Source of the DNA: Chara braunii
Lineage: Eukaryota > Streptophyta > Charophyceae > Charales > Characeae
DNA length: 47,050 nucleotides
Direction: 5' to 3'
Assembly: GCA_003427395.1 (NCBI GenBank)
Contig: BFEA01000521.1
Location: 973,860 to 1,020,909 of the forward strand
A program made the translations under genes and the position numbers. Of this stretch, positions 1 to 11,201 are shown piece after piece (the stretch's first letter is position 1; every line of letters starts with the position of its first letter). Below the pieces are notes generated by a model. The model saw nothing but the letters and a program-made list of their open reading frames with translations. It was not told the origin of the DNA and did no database searches.

Positions 1-2075
1 TTTTCCCGCACGGGCACTCAAGATCTAGGTTAACCAAGCCTTTCTGTCACTTGCAAAAACCAGGGCGGATACCCTTGTAAGGGTATTCGCGCCGACAGCT
101 TACTGGACCATATTAAGCGACGTCCCCGTCGCGTCGCCAGATCAAAAAGCTATCGATTTCTATCACATTCCAAGTGCTGACGAGATTAGAACCAATCCGA
201 TTAGCCGACAGACTTCAGGGGTGAGGCCTCCATCAGACTGAGTCAACACAACTATATGCTGTGAGGGTTTCAACCTGGGTCTCCATTGCCCTGACACCAG
301 GACGCCGGTGTATTACGCATCAATACTACAGCATAAGTTCCAAAGGCCCCCAAACCATCCTCTTCCCCTTCGTCCTAGACAACTGCCGGTCTCTCGTTAG
401 GTGTCCCAGTTAGCCTCTTCCTCAAGCAGAGCCATAACTAGAGACGCGGGCTTCGAATGGGGCCTATGAAGGCACTCTCTGCCTTCTTAAACAAATTCCT
501 CACAGTCAAACAAACACACATGTATACGCTTATAGCCTCTCTCGGGCTTTTCTCCAGTCTAGTACAGAAATGTCAGGTCCCCATCTGGGCCCACCGTAGC
601 CTGGTTGATCGGGCCAGGTCTACGACCCACCGCATTGTTACCTTAGCGACAGTATCCTCCCATTGGTTATACAATGGTAGGTATGTCCCTGATAATCAAT
701 CAATCAGGGTTTCCAAAAGACTCGACTCTTATCCTGCAAGGTAATTTCCCTTGGGCGGGCAACTCCCCTTAAACTCTTACCCTGCGTGGCCGCAGCCAGG
801 TTGTGCCGGCTAGCAGCTATCCACTAGGGGTTGTGCCCAGGTGACACTAAACTTTACCGTTAGCTTGGTATTCTTTTAAATATGTCTCAGAATTAGCACA
901 GTTGGCCAGACGGGGCATCACAAACAATTCATAGGCCGCTGCGGGACTACGCAAGGCTTGAAGGCATTTACGGGCTCTCCCGTAATAAGCACGACATCCT
1001 TCGCTCAATCACAAACACCCCCTCTGCCGGATCCATAAGGCCGCGACCCCTGACCTGATCAGAGCCAGCAGTCGCCCATCCTGAGGCATCTCTCGCCCTT
1101 TTTCAAACATTTCAAGCAAACATGGTTCCCTCTCGTCAGACTTTATCATCACAGACAATGCTTCCCACACCATTCAATTTCTACTCACCCTTACTTGGTG
1201 AAGGGTGCCTTTCGCACAAAATTTCCTAGCCATCCCTTTCTTGTATGGGATGACTCCTCACACAACCTCTTCCAAAACCATGAACGGGTCTTCGCACAAT
1301 GTAATTCCCACCTCCCAGAATCGTGAAGGGGGTCTAAATCATCAAACAACTCAAACTGAGGGGCCACCTTCGGGGTCCCTATACAACTTATGCAACGGTG
1401 TTTAGGACGGTCAAGCATGCAAATTCCTGAATCCATAAATCCCGTAGGATTCTCACAGTTTTTTCACAAATAGGCTGCATTTCCCCTCCTTATACTCTGA
1501 CCTCTCGTCTGCTTGCGGCAGACCGGACGAGTATACCGGAGGGTAGACAACTTTACAATTCACATAATCATGTCCATGAGATGTATCATGTACATCTCTC
1601 ACACAAAGCCAAACATTCATCGAGATAAACCCACACATGTGAGAGCGATAGTGATCGTCACAAGACAAGTCCCATAGGACCTCAATTCATAATACACTCA
1701 AGGAGTAGAATGCCTCCTCCAACAATCGAATACAGCCACTCAACTCAATACTCTGTCTGTCTGAGTAGGACTCATAACCCCACTGTACACTCATCAAATC
1801 CACTCGGGAACATAACACCCGCCTAATCATCCACAGAATGGCCAGCCCCTGTCCTCTCCTGTTAGGAAACTCACATCCCGAGTGCTATAAACTCCCAAAT
1901 CCCATTTGCCTCACAAAACCAAATGTAACTAAATAGTCTCATATATCACACAACTGAGTTCTACCCTCATGTTGTAGCCTATGAGGAAACTCAAGGGGAG
2001 ACAAACGAACAAAAATCACACGCATATGGACACTCGGATAAAAACTCATCCCACCACTCCTACGTACACACACAT
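1..2075 (-). repeat. Module A1: distal end of the left LTR of element 1, cut by the window edge
   Basis: Non-coding, moderately AT-rich DNA that reappears in the same order at 25651-28060 and 39166-41100. Shared blocks include the cleaved-looking stretch near 60-125, the segment with the sugar-like phrase around 590-640 (a tRNA-free unique block found again near 26205 and 39695), and 1400-1690 (again at 27290-27550 and 40580-40830). Bases 1-95 are identical to 19727-19821, while the other copies differ at many positions. I read it as the end of an LTR whose transcription runs leftward. Resemblance to copy A2 fades near 2075, just beyond the end of the second gag-like frame, so I place the LTR/internal border there, approximately. 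No believable gene is present; the short open frames here are not conserved. Confidence 0.6.
69..86. repeat. 18-bp perfect palindrome conserved in module A
   Basis: ATACCCTT and AAGGGTAT are exact reverse complements separated by GT. The same palindrome is intact at 19795-19812 and 39193-39210, and has one mismatch at 25667-25684. It lies at the B/A border in all four copies. Function unknown; it could be a small hairpin or a protein-binding site. Confidence 0.7.
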
Positions 2076-2173
2076 CTAGGGCCCACTCAACTGACTCCAG
2101 GTATGTACACCCCTAACCCCGCCCTGTGTGTGCCAAGGATCTCTAGTCCTATCAATATACAGGCAGACCACCC

Positions 2174-4644
2174 CTACTTACATAACTCCTCCTGGTTCTG
2201 CCTATATAACTGAGCCTTGCCCCCATCAGGAGCTCGCTCCACTATTCTGCCCTGTCTCTCATAGAATTTGTCGTCGACCTCCGCGACTCGCCCCTCGGCA
2301 TTATCCTCAAGGAGCTCTGGACAGTCCGCGGCTCTATGTCCTCCCTCCGTGCACAAAAAACAGGAGGTATCATGTCACCTAGCAATCTTTTTCTTCTTCC
2401 CTTGCGAACTGGATGCCGAAGGCGCTCTTATGGTCCCAGTAGTCACCTCATGACACGAGGGCAACCCCACATGGCCCTGAGGTCAAGGCTCCATAGCCTC
2501 AACACCCTCACCCCCTCATGCAACCGCACTCCCTCGCCCGCGCTCTGGCGCGTCCAACTCCCGGGGCCCCTCCTGTGGAATGCCTATCCCCATGGCTGTC
2601 GCCAACTCATGCAAGCGCGAACCCCTCCTCTCCGTGGACATGGCCATAAGCAACTCCTGCGCGCCACTCTCCTCCTCGACTGCGCCCAAGGGCGCCTCCT
2701 TCATCGGCTCGGCCTGACGAGGGACCTCCACTGCTACTCCCTAACTCGACGACGCCTGCATCCCACGGCCCTGGATATCGGCATCGGCTGGCCCTGTCCT
2801 GCTAGCCTTCCAGGCTACTGAGAGCCTATCCATAGCGGCTGCCATCTCCCCAAATCTCCTCTCCCACTCAACCTCTCTGGCCTGGCCCCTCACCCTCTCC
2901 TCGGCAAGCTGAGTAGTCAGGTGCTCTACCTCCAGCTCCTTAACTCTGAGCTTATTGCTGAGTAGATTGTACCATTGGAAAGATGTGACTGCCGTCTCGC
3001 ATACCCTCCGATCCATGCGCTCAATCGCCATCCTGGTCGCAGAGAATCCCACGTCTCCCATCTCCCTCAACTTACTTGTCTCCTCGCCTGTCGGTCCTAC
3101 CTCTCGTGACCTTTGGCGGGCCGCATCCCTCTGACTCTCATACCTAGCCCACAACTCGTCAATCCTCTGCTCGCTTGTCTTGGGCTCGACGGTGGTGTCG
3201 GCTCTATCCCTGCCTCCTCCATCTCATCTTGCTTCGCATGTATCTCGTCCAGACGAACTCGTACTCGGGCGGACTTCTCCTCGCGGGTCTCCCTTGGGGT
3301 CCCTCTCACTTGCGGCCCCTGGCCCTCTGGAGCCATCGCCTCGGCCCTCCTCCCTTCGCTTGCGCATGGCACTACTGGCGGTAACTCCGCTGGAACGGGC
3401 TCCTCGATAACCGGACTCCTGGTCACGTGCGTGGATGATGGCAAGTCAGGGGGCGCCTCCACCTTCGCTCTCTCACACACTCCCTGATCCTCCGCCTCTG
3501 CCTCCTGCTCAGGCATGAGGGTGGCCGCGGGCGGGGACTCCGGAATCTCCTCACTGCCTGGCTTAGGAATCCCCTCTGGCCATGAACGCTGTGCTAGCTC
3601 TGGAGCTGGGGAGTATGGAGGGGTATCATCCCCGACCGTGATCACCTCTCCAACCTGAGGTCGTTCTGGATCCGGCCGCTCGGCTGCCATCTCAGGGTCC
3701 TGCGGCTCCTCTTGGCCTCGCATGTCTGTCTCCATCTCGGGGTCGAGGGGCTCCTCCAATGGTACGTAGCACGCTGGCTCAACTGAGTCCTCTCCCAGCC
3801 GCGAGGCCTCCCATTGGGATACATCGAGATGAGTCGCTAAGCTTCGGAAGGGCGTCTCTCTTGGTATGTCTAACTCCTGCGTTGATGGCAGTGGCGAGGG
3901 CGGCCTCAACTCCTCACTTGTAATCCGCCGAAACTCAACCGCCCGGAGGCCACAAGCAGGGAACGACTCTTCTGCCAATGCGGGCCCTGCGGGCTCATCC
4001 TCCTGCTGGGCTGGGGCTCCCCTCCTCTCTCTGGCCAGCCCCGCCTCTCTCGGTGCCGGTTCTCTTTACCTCTTGCTTCGCCGTCGTCTCTCAACCCAAG
4101 GCTCGTGCCTCTCGTGTTGTGGCCGTCCGAACGCCCTCCTGAGCTGGGCCTGACAGTCCTCCCAGTCTCGAGCCCTCTCCTGAATCTGCTTGACCGTCTG
4201 CTTCTCTGCCCGCCTCGTCCAGATAAGTAGGGCCTGCACCCATTCCCCCTGCGCAACCCCCAGACTCAACATGTAGTGCTCATATGCGGGGATGAACTCA
4301 TCTGCGTTCCCCTCCTCCAATCGAATGGGCATGCCATCACGCCCCCTAGGGGAAACTCTCAACCTTTGCATCCTGGCCTCCACGTCAGGCCACGTCAGGG
4401 CCTCCTCGCATATCTGAGCGACAGGCTCCTCGAACCGCCCTATACCCCTCAAGTGGTGAATTCTCTCCGCCACTGACCATCTTCTCTGTGCTGCATGGTC
4501 CCGATATACGTCCAAGAAGAGCTCAATGTTGTCATCATCGAACTCAGGCGTAGGTTCCCTCCTAGGCGGCTCATGCTGCTTGCCCCTTTTCTCCATCCTT
4601 TGGGGCCCCTGGCGTGGCCGTGTGTCCCTCCCGCCCCTCTGCAT
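2174..4644 (-). pseudogene. Second Gag-like gene, downstream of integrase (decayed)
   Basis: Reading leftward from an ATG at 4644, one frame gives a Gag-like N-terminal domain. It starts with an acidic FDDDNIELFLDVYRDHA-type segment and has two WxR/WxxAxxQ-like helices further on. A long acidic, Pro/Glu-rich segment follows (about 3980-3200), then a charged coiled-coil-like stretch (about 3160-2760), an acidic tail and a CCHC zinc knuckle at 2321-2362. The arrangement of capsid-like domain, disordered linker and knuckle is that of a retrotransposon Gag. The frame is damaged. There is an in-frame TAA at 4066-4068, a one-base shift near 3175-3185, TAG at 2741-2743, TGA at 2516-2518 and TGA at 2375-2377. 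Otherwise the order is intact over about 820 codons. It begins about 200 bases after the integrase end. It could be the start of a separate element nested head-to-tail, but I see no primer binding site between the two genes. Function as Gag is inferred from architecture. Confidence 0.65.
2321..2362 (-). other. CCHC zinc knuckle of the second Gag-like protein
   Basis: The translation reads CFLCTEGGHRAADC, an exact C-x2-C-x4-H-x4-C nucleocapsid knuckle. Lysine-rich codons lie upstream (about 2378-2400) and an in-frame TGA at 2375-2377 separates the two. Such knuckles bind genomic RNA during packaging of retroelement particles. Confidence 0.8.
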
Positions 4645-4666
4645 GACTGCCTTCGAAAAGTCAGAC

Positions 4667-4701
4667 CTGCACAACAGGCGCGAGACAACAAACAGGCACA
4701 C
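4667..4701 (-). promoter_or_regulatory. Candidate 3' splice acceptor ahead of the second gag-like ATG
   Basis: On the minus strand a T/C-rich tract (about 4700-4670) ends in TGTGCAG at 4673-4667. The ATG at 4644 follows 23 bases after the AG. This is a good match to a eukaryotic 3' splice site, and no such gene-start signal is otherwise visible. If used, it would let the second gag-like gene be expressed from a spliced short RNA. Inference from sequence only. Confidence 0.4.
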
Positions 4702-4848
4702 AACAGGGTCAGCGGTTGGGCTATTGGCCTAGGGAAATCCCACATACTCTCCACACCAATACACCCCAATCATCCACCTATCCCAACACCCGACTTGGGT
4801 AACATCTAGGAAAGACTCTATTCCTAACGAGGTTTCATGACCCCTTAC

Positions 4849-5082
4849 CTATTCCCTGGCCACGAACTTCTTCAGCCTTGTCCCTGATACCCAGTCCTGC
4901 CATCCTGCCCCGTCCAACTCCTCAATTTGGTAGGCCCCAAATTCGCCACAACGCACGATTCTATAGGGTCCCAGCCACCGCTTGTCAAGCTTCCTAGACC
5001 ATTGCTTTTTCAGCGAGGAGTCATACAGCAACACCACATCTCCAACCTTCACGGGATCCTTCCTTATTCGGGCCATCTGGTC
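4849..5082 (-). pseudogene. Integrase C-terminal domain (GPY/F type)
   Basis: The 75-codon stretch starting at 5076 contains VKVGDVVLLYD and, about 15 residues on, KRWLGPYRIVR. This is the GPY/F module that follows the integrase core in many Ty3/gypsy elements and helps DNA binding or multimer formation. It shares the pol frame and is cut off from the core by TAG at 5119-5121 and TGA at 5083-5085. No chromodomain is visible after it; the frame ends with FVARE and a stop at 4849. Confidence 0.8.
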
Positions 5083-5118
5083 TCACCTCATCTTATCTTC
5101 CATACGACTTCTCTCCAC

Positions 5119-5691
5119 CTAACCAGCGGCCTCTCGTAGCCTTTCTTCAGCGGCCCCCACTTGTCGCGCCCGTATATCGAGCAGTTCTTCAAAGGGTAGG
5201 TTCACTTCCAGGTCCTGGCGCTTCCACGTCTTCATAAAACTTTCTATGGGGAAGGTGGCATGCCTCCCGTACAATAGAGTGACTGGCGCATACTTGGTAG
5301 TCCTTTTCACTGTAACATTTTCCATGAAGAAAGTTGCTCTCAGGAACTTCGGCCATTGGTTAGGCTTCCCCTCCGTCCATTTAGCCAGGAGATTCATGAT
5401 GGTCATGTGCCCCCTCTCCACAGGTGCGTTCGCCTGGGGGTGCGCGACAGTAGTATAGTTTGCTACCACGCCGTACCCCGCGAGCAAAGTCCGCACCTGG
5501 TTACATGTGAACCCCGACCCCCGATCCATCACAAATTCTCTGACAAATGGATAGCGCAGATAGTATTCTTCGATGAACCTTGCTAAAACTGACCCAGTTT
5601 TCGTACGAATAGCCCGACCGTCCACAAACCCGGTAAGGTTGTCCCGTGCGTCAAATATATAATTACTTCCATCCTCCCCGAGTGGCATGAA
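5119..5691 (-). pseudogene. Integrase catalytic core (DDE)
   Basis: This is the retroviral integrase fold that joins element DNA to host DNA. From the Met at 5688, the acidic triad is Asp16 (in DARDNLTG), Asp55 (in VMDRGSGF) and Glu91 (in APVERGH), so the last two are spaced D-x35-E, the normal retroelement value. The frame is open for 189 codons. It is separated from the zinc-binding part by TAG at 5692-5694 and from the C-terminal part by TAG at 5119-5121. All three catalytic residues are intact. Confidence 0.9.
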
Positions 5692-6006
5692 CTACAGGTC
5701 CAGGTGTACGACTGCACCCACTTCCCTTTCCAGTCTGGGGTGCAGAGGCTCCCCCGGCCTTTGCGCCAACCTCTGTTGGCAAAGTACACAGGACTGGCAG
5801 TACTTGATGACCGTAGTCAGCGTCCCATCCCAATGGTATAACTCGCTTATTTTCGCACACATGGCACTAACCCCTCTGTGCCCCCCTGCTATACCATCGT
5901 GTAAGGCTGCTATGACATCGATCTGCCGATTTCTCCCACATCCAATCCTCTTGGGGTTCCCAACCTGTCGCTTTATAAACAAATGGCCATCTCTTACCAC
6001 ATAGAG
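5692..6006 (-). pseudogene. Integrase N-terminal zinc-binding domain
   Basis: Within the frame that starts at 7323, His475 and His482 (ALHDGIAGGH) and Cys509 and Cys512 (YCQSCVLC) form an HHCC zinc site. The H-H spacing is six residues, longer than the usual three to five, and the H-C gap is 26. It precedes the catalytic core in the same frame, separated by one TAG. A linker of about 180 acidic residues with no recognised domain lies between RNase H and this site. Confidence 0.8.
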
Positions 6007-6569
6007 ATGCCTCATCTTCTGGGCTTTGGCACTTGCGTCCCTGTCCCTCATTTCGCACGACAGGAGTAACCCCAACTCCCGATAAATTCCATCGTACTCC
6101 TCAGCACGGAAGACCTCCCTAATCTCTCTTTCTTCGAACTCGTCGTCCTGACTCTCAGGAATGAGAAGCTCGCCCTCCTCCGAGCTGGCTGTGCTCCTCT
6201 GGTCAAAGTTCCCCTGCAGGAGCGTGTTGGTGAGCAAGTACATTCCTCCCATTAGTTGCTCATGCTCCTCTACCTTGGTTGGGCCTTCCTCTATCGTCCT
6301 CACCTCCTCCACTAGACTATGTGTCTCTGCCAATGCCAACTTCATCATCCAACCAACATCCCTACTCCCCCACGGATCTTCTTCCTGGAAGGGCTTGAGG
6401 ACCAACTCCTCCTTCTGCTCGTACCCCCTTGGTGCTAGCCATATAGGATGTATGACGCAGCTAGGCACCCTTAGCGACCACTCATTTATGTGGAGGCGGA
6501 CATCCTCCTCCTGATCCAAGAACCCGTCAACTGGTGGGGTATCTTCAATTGACTCTTGACACGCCCCAT

Positions 6570-6970
6570 CCCAGTTGATACGGCTCAGCCCATCTGCCCT
6601 GTTCTTGTCCCTGGGAATCCTCTCCAACTCAAAGTTAAACATCCAAATGTAAGTCAACCACCTCGCGATGGTTGGATCAGATGGAGTATAACTTTTCAGG
6701 GAACATGCCAGCGCGGTGGAGTCCACCCTCAAAATGAGCCTCCTACCAAAAATGTAGTTCCAGAAGGTCCTTAGGTAGTGGAGTACCGCCAACGTCTCCT
6801 TCTTAAACTGGGAGTAATTCCTTTCAGTCGTATTGAGGGTGCGACTTTCAAACCCCAGCGGCCTCTCCTTCCCATCAGCATCCGCCTGAATCAGGACTCC
6901 TCCTAAGGCAGTTGGCCCAGCGTCCGTCTCGACAACGAATGGCTTCTCCTTCGTGACCTCGTAGTTCGGC
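6570..6970 (-). pseudogene. RNase H domain
   Basis: It removes the RNA strand of the RNA/DNA hybrid during reverse transcription. Numbered from the Met at 7323, the acidic residues sit at Asp134 (VETDAGPTALGGVL), Glu176 (FKKETLAVLH), Asp201 (LRVDSTALA) and Asp244 (NRADGLSR), matching the D-E-D-D pattern of Ty3/gypsy RNase H. The usual linker with GFWR (the connection or tether after RT) lies just before it. The frame here is open without defects. Confidence 0.9.
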
Positions 6971-7149
6971 GCTCCCAGCACCAAGCCTCCTTCCCCGAAC
7001 TCTCCCTTTATTCTTTCCACAGCCTTCTCCTGGTCCTCGCCCCAGACCCATTCCTGATCCTGACACACCAACTTTCTTAAATGCTCAGTCTTGGTGGCGA
7101 AATCCTTCACAAAATTCCTCCAAAACCCGCAGGTCCCAAGGAAGCTCCT

Positions 7150-7910
7150 CACGTCCGTTATCGACTGGAAGGGGACTGACCACTCTAGGATTTTGTCCGT
7201 CTTCTTCACATCTGGCCTCCGCCCCTTCTCGTTGCAGACAAATCCCATAATCGTGGCCTCCCTCATACAGTGCTTCGACTTGGGGCCGCTTGCCGTCAGG
7301 TTGTGTTCTTCTAGCAGACCCAAAACTTTATCGATATCCTGGACGTGCTTCTAGATGAACCGCCTCACTCCTGGCATCACTTCGTTTTCCTCCTTCTCCT
7401 TTGGACCCTTGACTGCCAAATCGTCAATGTAGGGCTGAGTAATATGTGGGCTAACCGTCTGCATGACCCTAATCATGTGCCTTTGCACCATCGCCACCGC
7501 ATTAGTCCACCCCTGAGGCGTCACGTTCATGTGGATCAGCCCCCTTGGCGTATGCATCGCCGTCATTGGCCTATCCGGTGGGTACACAAGAAACTGGTCA
7601 TACCCAGAGTAAAGGTCTATAAGTGAAATTATAGGCCTTCCTGCGCATGATTCTGACAGGGCGTCCTCGTTCGACAATCCTCCCGCGTCCCGCACCGTCA
7701 CTGCATTCAGCCGTTGCAGATCCTGCACCCACCGCAGCGTTCCGTTCGGCTGGATAAAACAAAACCAAGGGGAAGCGTACGGTCCACTGGAGTAATCTGC
7801 CACATACGTCCTCATCTTCCCATCCAAGTAATCCACCACCTTCTTCTCCTCATTCGGATTCGGGTACCGCGCGCCCCTCAGCTTCCACGGCTCGTGTGGG
7901 ACGGTATGGA
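7150..7910 (-). pseudogene. Reverse transcriptase domain
   Basis: RNA-dependent DNA polymerase. In order on the minus strand: the proline-rich lead-in PHEPWKLRGARYPNPNEE; the block FIQPNGTLRWVQDLQRLN; IDLYSGYDQF carrying the first catalytic Asp; the block around PQGWTNAVAMVQRHM; and the YIDD active site at 7420-7431, a Y-x-D-D box with I in the variable place. The TAG at 7351-7353 falls 23 codons after YIDD and cuts the thumb region from the rest, in the same frame. Motif wording differs from common plant chromoviruses, so this is a rather divergent gypsy lineage. Confidence 0.9.
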
Positions 7911-8559
7911 TTCGTATCATCGGGATCTTATCCACGTCCAACCTCCCACGCTCGTCATCATTAAACGCATACGCGCAATGCCTCCTCCTCATGGTCTCCA
8001 CCATCAAGGTCCTCTCCTGGGGCGACAGGAAGCCAGACTCGCCAATTATCAACCCTTCCTCATTCTCATTATTGATGCGGCACGACCATGCCTGCGCGCG
8101 TTTCCGCATACGCCTTATCAACCCTCGCTCTCGCTCATAGTAGACTTCCTCAGCCTCCGTGACAAGCACGGGGACCGGGTGACACTTCTTGTCTATGGTC
8201 TTGTACCGACTTTGGGAGCCCTGCTTAAGCCAACCCCCTAAAAAAGGCCGACTTGTTGTTCGGGCCTGGGCCATCACAGGGTCCCCTCTCCTCCCGGGAA
8301 ACCGATAGACCAGCTCCACTTCTCCCACCTGAGGGCTTTCCAGGACCTGCTCCCTCAACGCCTTGATAGCCTCAGGGTCCGCCATATCATGCGCCGCCAG
8401 CACCTCCATTGCCTTATTTACATCATTAAGGCTCAGTGATAATACCTCGCCCGCTCCTTCCTCCTCCTGCTCCTCCCGAAGTCTCCGTCGCGCATACTCA
8501 GACTCCTCGAAGGTAAAGGAACCGAAGTTGAGCCTGTTCCTCCCACTTCCGGGCCCTGT

Positions 8560-9000
8560 GTTCCGGCACTTGATGATTTCATAGTTCCCACAAGCCGGAT
8601 CAGATAGCGCCAGGAGCATCGTCCCCTCATGCCTGTTGAAGACTAGGGTTTCCGTTCGGCAGAGGAACGACCTCCCCAGAAGGATGGGGTGGTCAACATC
8701 GCGCATGACAAAGAAACACGTTCGCGCCCTTACTCTCCCAATCTCCACCATCACATTAGACGCGGTGCTGCAGAAGATGGCCTTGCAGTTGGCGCCATGC
8801 AACACGCCATGGTCCGAATGGTCAACTTCCAATCCTAACATCGTCGCGTCCCGCTCCCGGATGATATTCATCTCCGCGCCCGTGTCCACCATTGCGATGC
8901 TCGGCTGGTCTCTCACCTTCAAGTCCACCAACCCACACGCCACACATTTCCAATCCATCCTGGTGCCTGCCTCTGTCCACTCTATCTCCCTAGGCAGAAT
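8560..9000 (-). pseudogene. Aspartic protease domain
   Basis: It cuts the Gag-Pol precursor. The active-site motif VDTGA is at residues 86-90 of the frame that starts at 9144, with the catalytic Asp codon at 8884-8886. About 65 residues later DHPILLGRSFL gives the ILLG-type flap or helix motif seen in retropepsins. The domain lies between the gag frame and RT. A charged linker of about 200 residues with RRRLREEQEEE separates it from RT. No stop or frame defect is visible inside it. Confidence 0.9.
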
Positions 9001-10007
9001 CAAGCTCAGGTGGACATTGGGCACTAATCTTCGCGAGAGCCGCCCTTTTAGCTCACCACGGAGCCTTGATGCCGAGGCCAAAATGTCCTTTAGATTCATC
9101 AAATCGTTATGGCCTTCCAAGAGCTTGTCCACCATTCGCTTCACATCAAAGCCTTCCTCCAGCCGGACCGCGTACTTTTCCTCTTTGGCACGCCATCATG
9201 CAGACTCGGCTCCGCCCCTCCCTGAGCCCCTCTCTTCTTGGCCCTCCGTTCCGCCCTCCGGTCCTCCTCCTGCCGGAGCCTCTCGTCCTCTTCGTCATCG
9301 CCCTCATCTTCCTCTTCTTGAACCTCTACCACTTCCTTCCTTCGTTCGGGCTCAGGGCCCTTTCGAGGGGGCACCCGACTGGGTGCCTGGCTAGGCCCTT
9401 GACAGGTGGTGGCCTTACTTTGGCCCCTAGTCTGTGCGGCCTGAGGTACCCTTCTATGCGACGTAGGGGGTCTGAAGGTCATCCCTGACCTAGGACCTGC
9501 CCCGGCCGTCGCCACGCTTGGAAATCCTTGTGGTTCTGACGACGATTCCGGACCGGATCCATAGAGCATCACCTCAGGATGGCTCATTTCCCATTCCCGG
9601 GCCTTTTCACACATTGTCCTTAGTCGTTTCTAATACCTGCCGACCTTTGCAAGCAGGTCCTCCATCCTCTCCAGGATGGTCGAGGCTGACTCTCTCACCA
9701 CTTCATGCTCCTCATCGTCAGACTCAACAACTATGGGCTCCTCCTTTATAGTCCCCGCCTTCAACCGCTGAGTTACTTCCTCATTTTCATCCACAATCTC
9801 CTCGACTCTTATGCCGGGGTCTTGCCTTTCCTGCCATATCCTAAACATTGTTGGGGCTACTGGAGGCCCGACCGCTGCCCGCCTAAGGGCTTCCTGCTTG
9901 ATTCCTCCCGGGGTCTTAGGGTCAATGTGCGTTCCCCACCGATCGTATATATCCCCGTCCATACAGGTGGAGATTAATCCTGCCTTTTCGTTGTCCCGCC
10001 GTTGTTG

Positions 10008-10049
10008 GCAGAATCGCACGGTGTGGCCCACCTCGCCACAATGCCAACA
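10008..10049 (-). other. CCHC zinc knuckle of Gag
   Basis: CWHCGEVGHTVRFC is an exact C-x2-C-x4-H-x4-C nucleocapsid motif. It follows a run of Gly/Gln/Arg residues (about 10175-10075) that resembles an RNA-binding RGG linker. Confidence 0.92.
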
Positions 10050-10325
10050 AGTTGCGTTCTGCAAGTTGAAGTGGGGTCTTCCGTACCCTTGGCCCCCTCC
10101 CTGGTTGCCTTGGCCACCTCCTCTACCTCCTTGACCCCGGCCCCCATTGCCCTGCCCGCCTTGTCCTTGGCCTCCTACCCCGGCCACACTAGCTTGCGAG
10201 GCCTGCTGGGAGGGCGGCGGTTGAGCCACGGACTGACTTTGAGTCGCCGGGTAGCTCGGGGGGCCCATACTTGCGGATGGGCCTGAATAGGGGACCATGT
10301 GCCCCGTGTGAGCCTGACTCCCCCC

Positions 10326-10391
10326 ACACGAGACGCAATGGTTACAACTGGGCCAGGGCGTGGATTGGCAATGCGGCACCCAGTGTCCACA
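10326..10391 (-). other. Extra Cys/His cluster in Gag
   Basis: Upstream of the CCHC knuckle the frame encodes CGHWVPHC, then eight residues later CNHCVSC. There are five cysteines and three histidines within 22 residues. It could be a second metal site. Spacing does not match a standard knuckle, and I know of no named domain for it. Confidence 0.45.
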
Positions 10392-11201
10392 AGATGGCGG
10401 CGACCCCATGTGCGATGATCCGGCTGGCGCGGGCGCTGGGGCGGCCGTGACGACAGGTGGTGGTGCGGCAAGGGCTTGGGGAGCCTGCCCTTTCCCCGAT
10501 CCCTGTCCCCCCAGTAGCAGATTACGCTGCTTCCTCTGGGCCTTAGTCAGGGCTTGGGAACCCGTCTCCCCTCCGCCTTAGTCTTCGCGCCCTGCCTCCT
10601 CATCTCCTACTCCTGACGCCCGACCTTGGGCCACTGCCACCACTCTTTTCTGTAGTTCGGCTTCGCTATCATACCCCAGTGCCGCCAACACGTCTGTGAC
10701 TATTCTCTTCACCCCTGGGGTCCCGGATGTAGTAGCATCCCTCTCCTTTCTCTTGCGCCTTTGCAACCTCGTTTGGTGCAGCTCCACCTGGTCCAGGCTC
10801 CCTTCTTCTACTCCCTTGTCAATCGTTGCCCAGATGAGCCTCTCGCTTCCGCCCCCATACTTCGTCAACTCTGTGGCCTCCGAGCCTGTAAGCAGCCCCA
10901 AAAACATGGCACACTACGCCTCCTCTGAAATCCCGTGCACTTTCCTCGCCCTTTTCTTGAACTCGTGCACGAACGCCGCAATGGTAGAGAAGTCTTCCTT
11001 GTTCATGGCCTCCAAGTCGGCCATGGTTAACAGGCCGTCCCCCAGCCTATACTTTCTTCGCATTAGATCCCCAAACTTTGCCCAACTGCCACTGGCGGCG
11101 TCCACAACCTTAGTTACCTCTCGATGGTGGCTATGAAGGACATACCTCAGGACCCGTTGGAGCTTGACCTCATCTGACAGTCCCACCAGCGCCTGCTCCA
11201 T

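Larger units (their letters stand above)
4849..9195 (-). pseudogene. pol: Ty3/gypsy-type pol polyprotein (protease, RT, RNase H, integrase), decayed
   Basis: A single reading frame of about 1450 codons runs leftward from 9195 to 4849 in the order protease, reverse transcriptase, RNase H, integrase. RNase H before integrase is the Ty3/gypsy (Metaviridae) order. Pol turns the element RNA into DNA in virus-like particles and inserts it into the genome. The frame has no indel that I can see. It is interrupted only by in-frame stops: TAG 7351-7353, TAG 5692-5694, TAG 5119-5121 and TGA 5083-5085. Its G+C is clearly higher than that of the LTR modules on either side. Upstream, gag is read in another frame, and pol lies in the -1 frame relative to it. 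The catalytic residues described in the domain entries are all still present, so decay is fairly recent. As it stands the gene cannot make a full protein unless the stops are read through. Confidence 0.9.

Noticed and set aside
2336-3487. Plus-strand frames opposite the second gag-like gene
   Set aside because: They are shadows of the GC-rich minus-strand frame. Only the minus strand gives the zinc knuckle and coiled coil.
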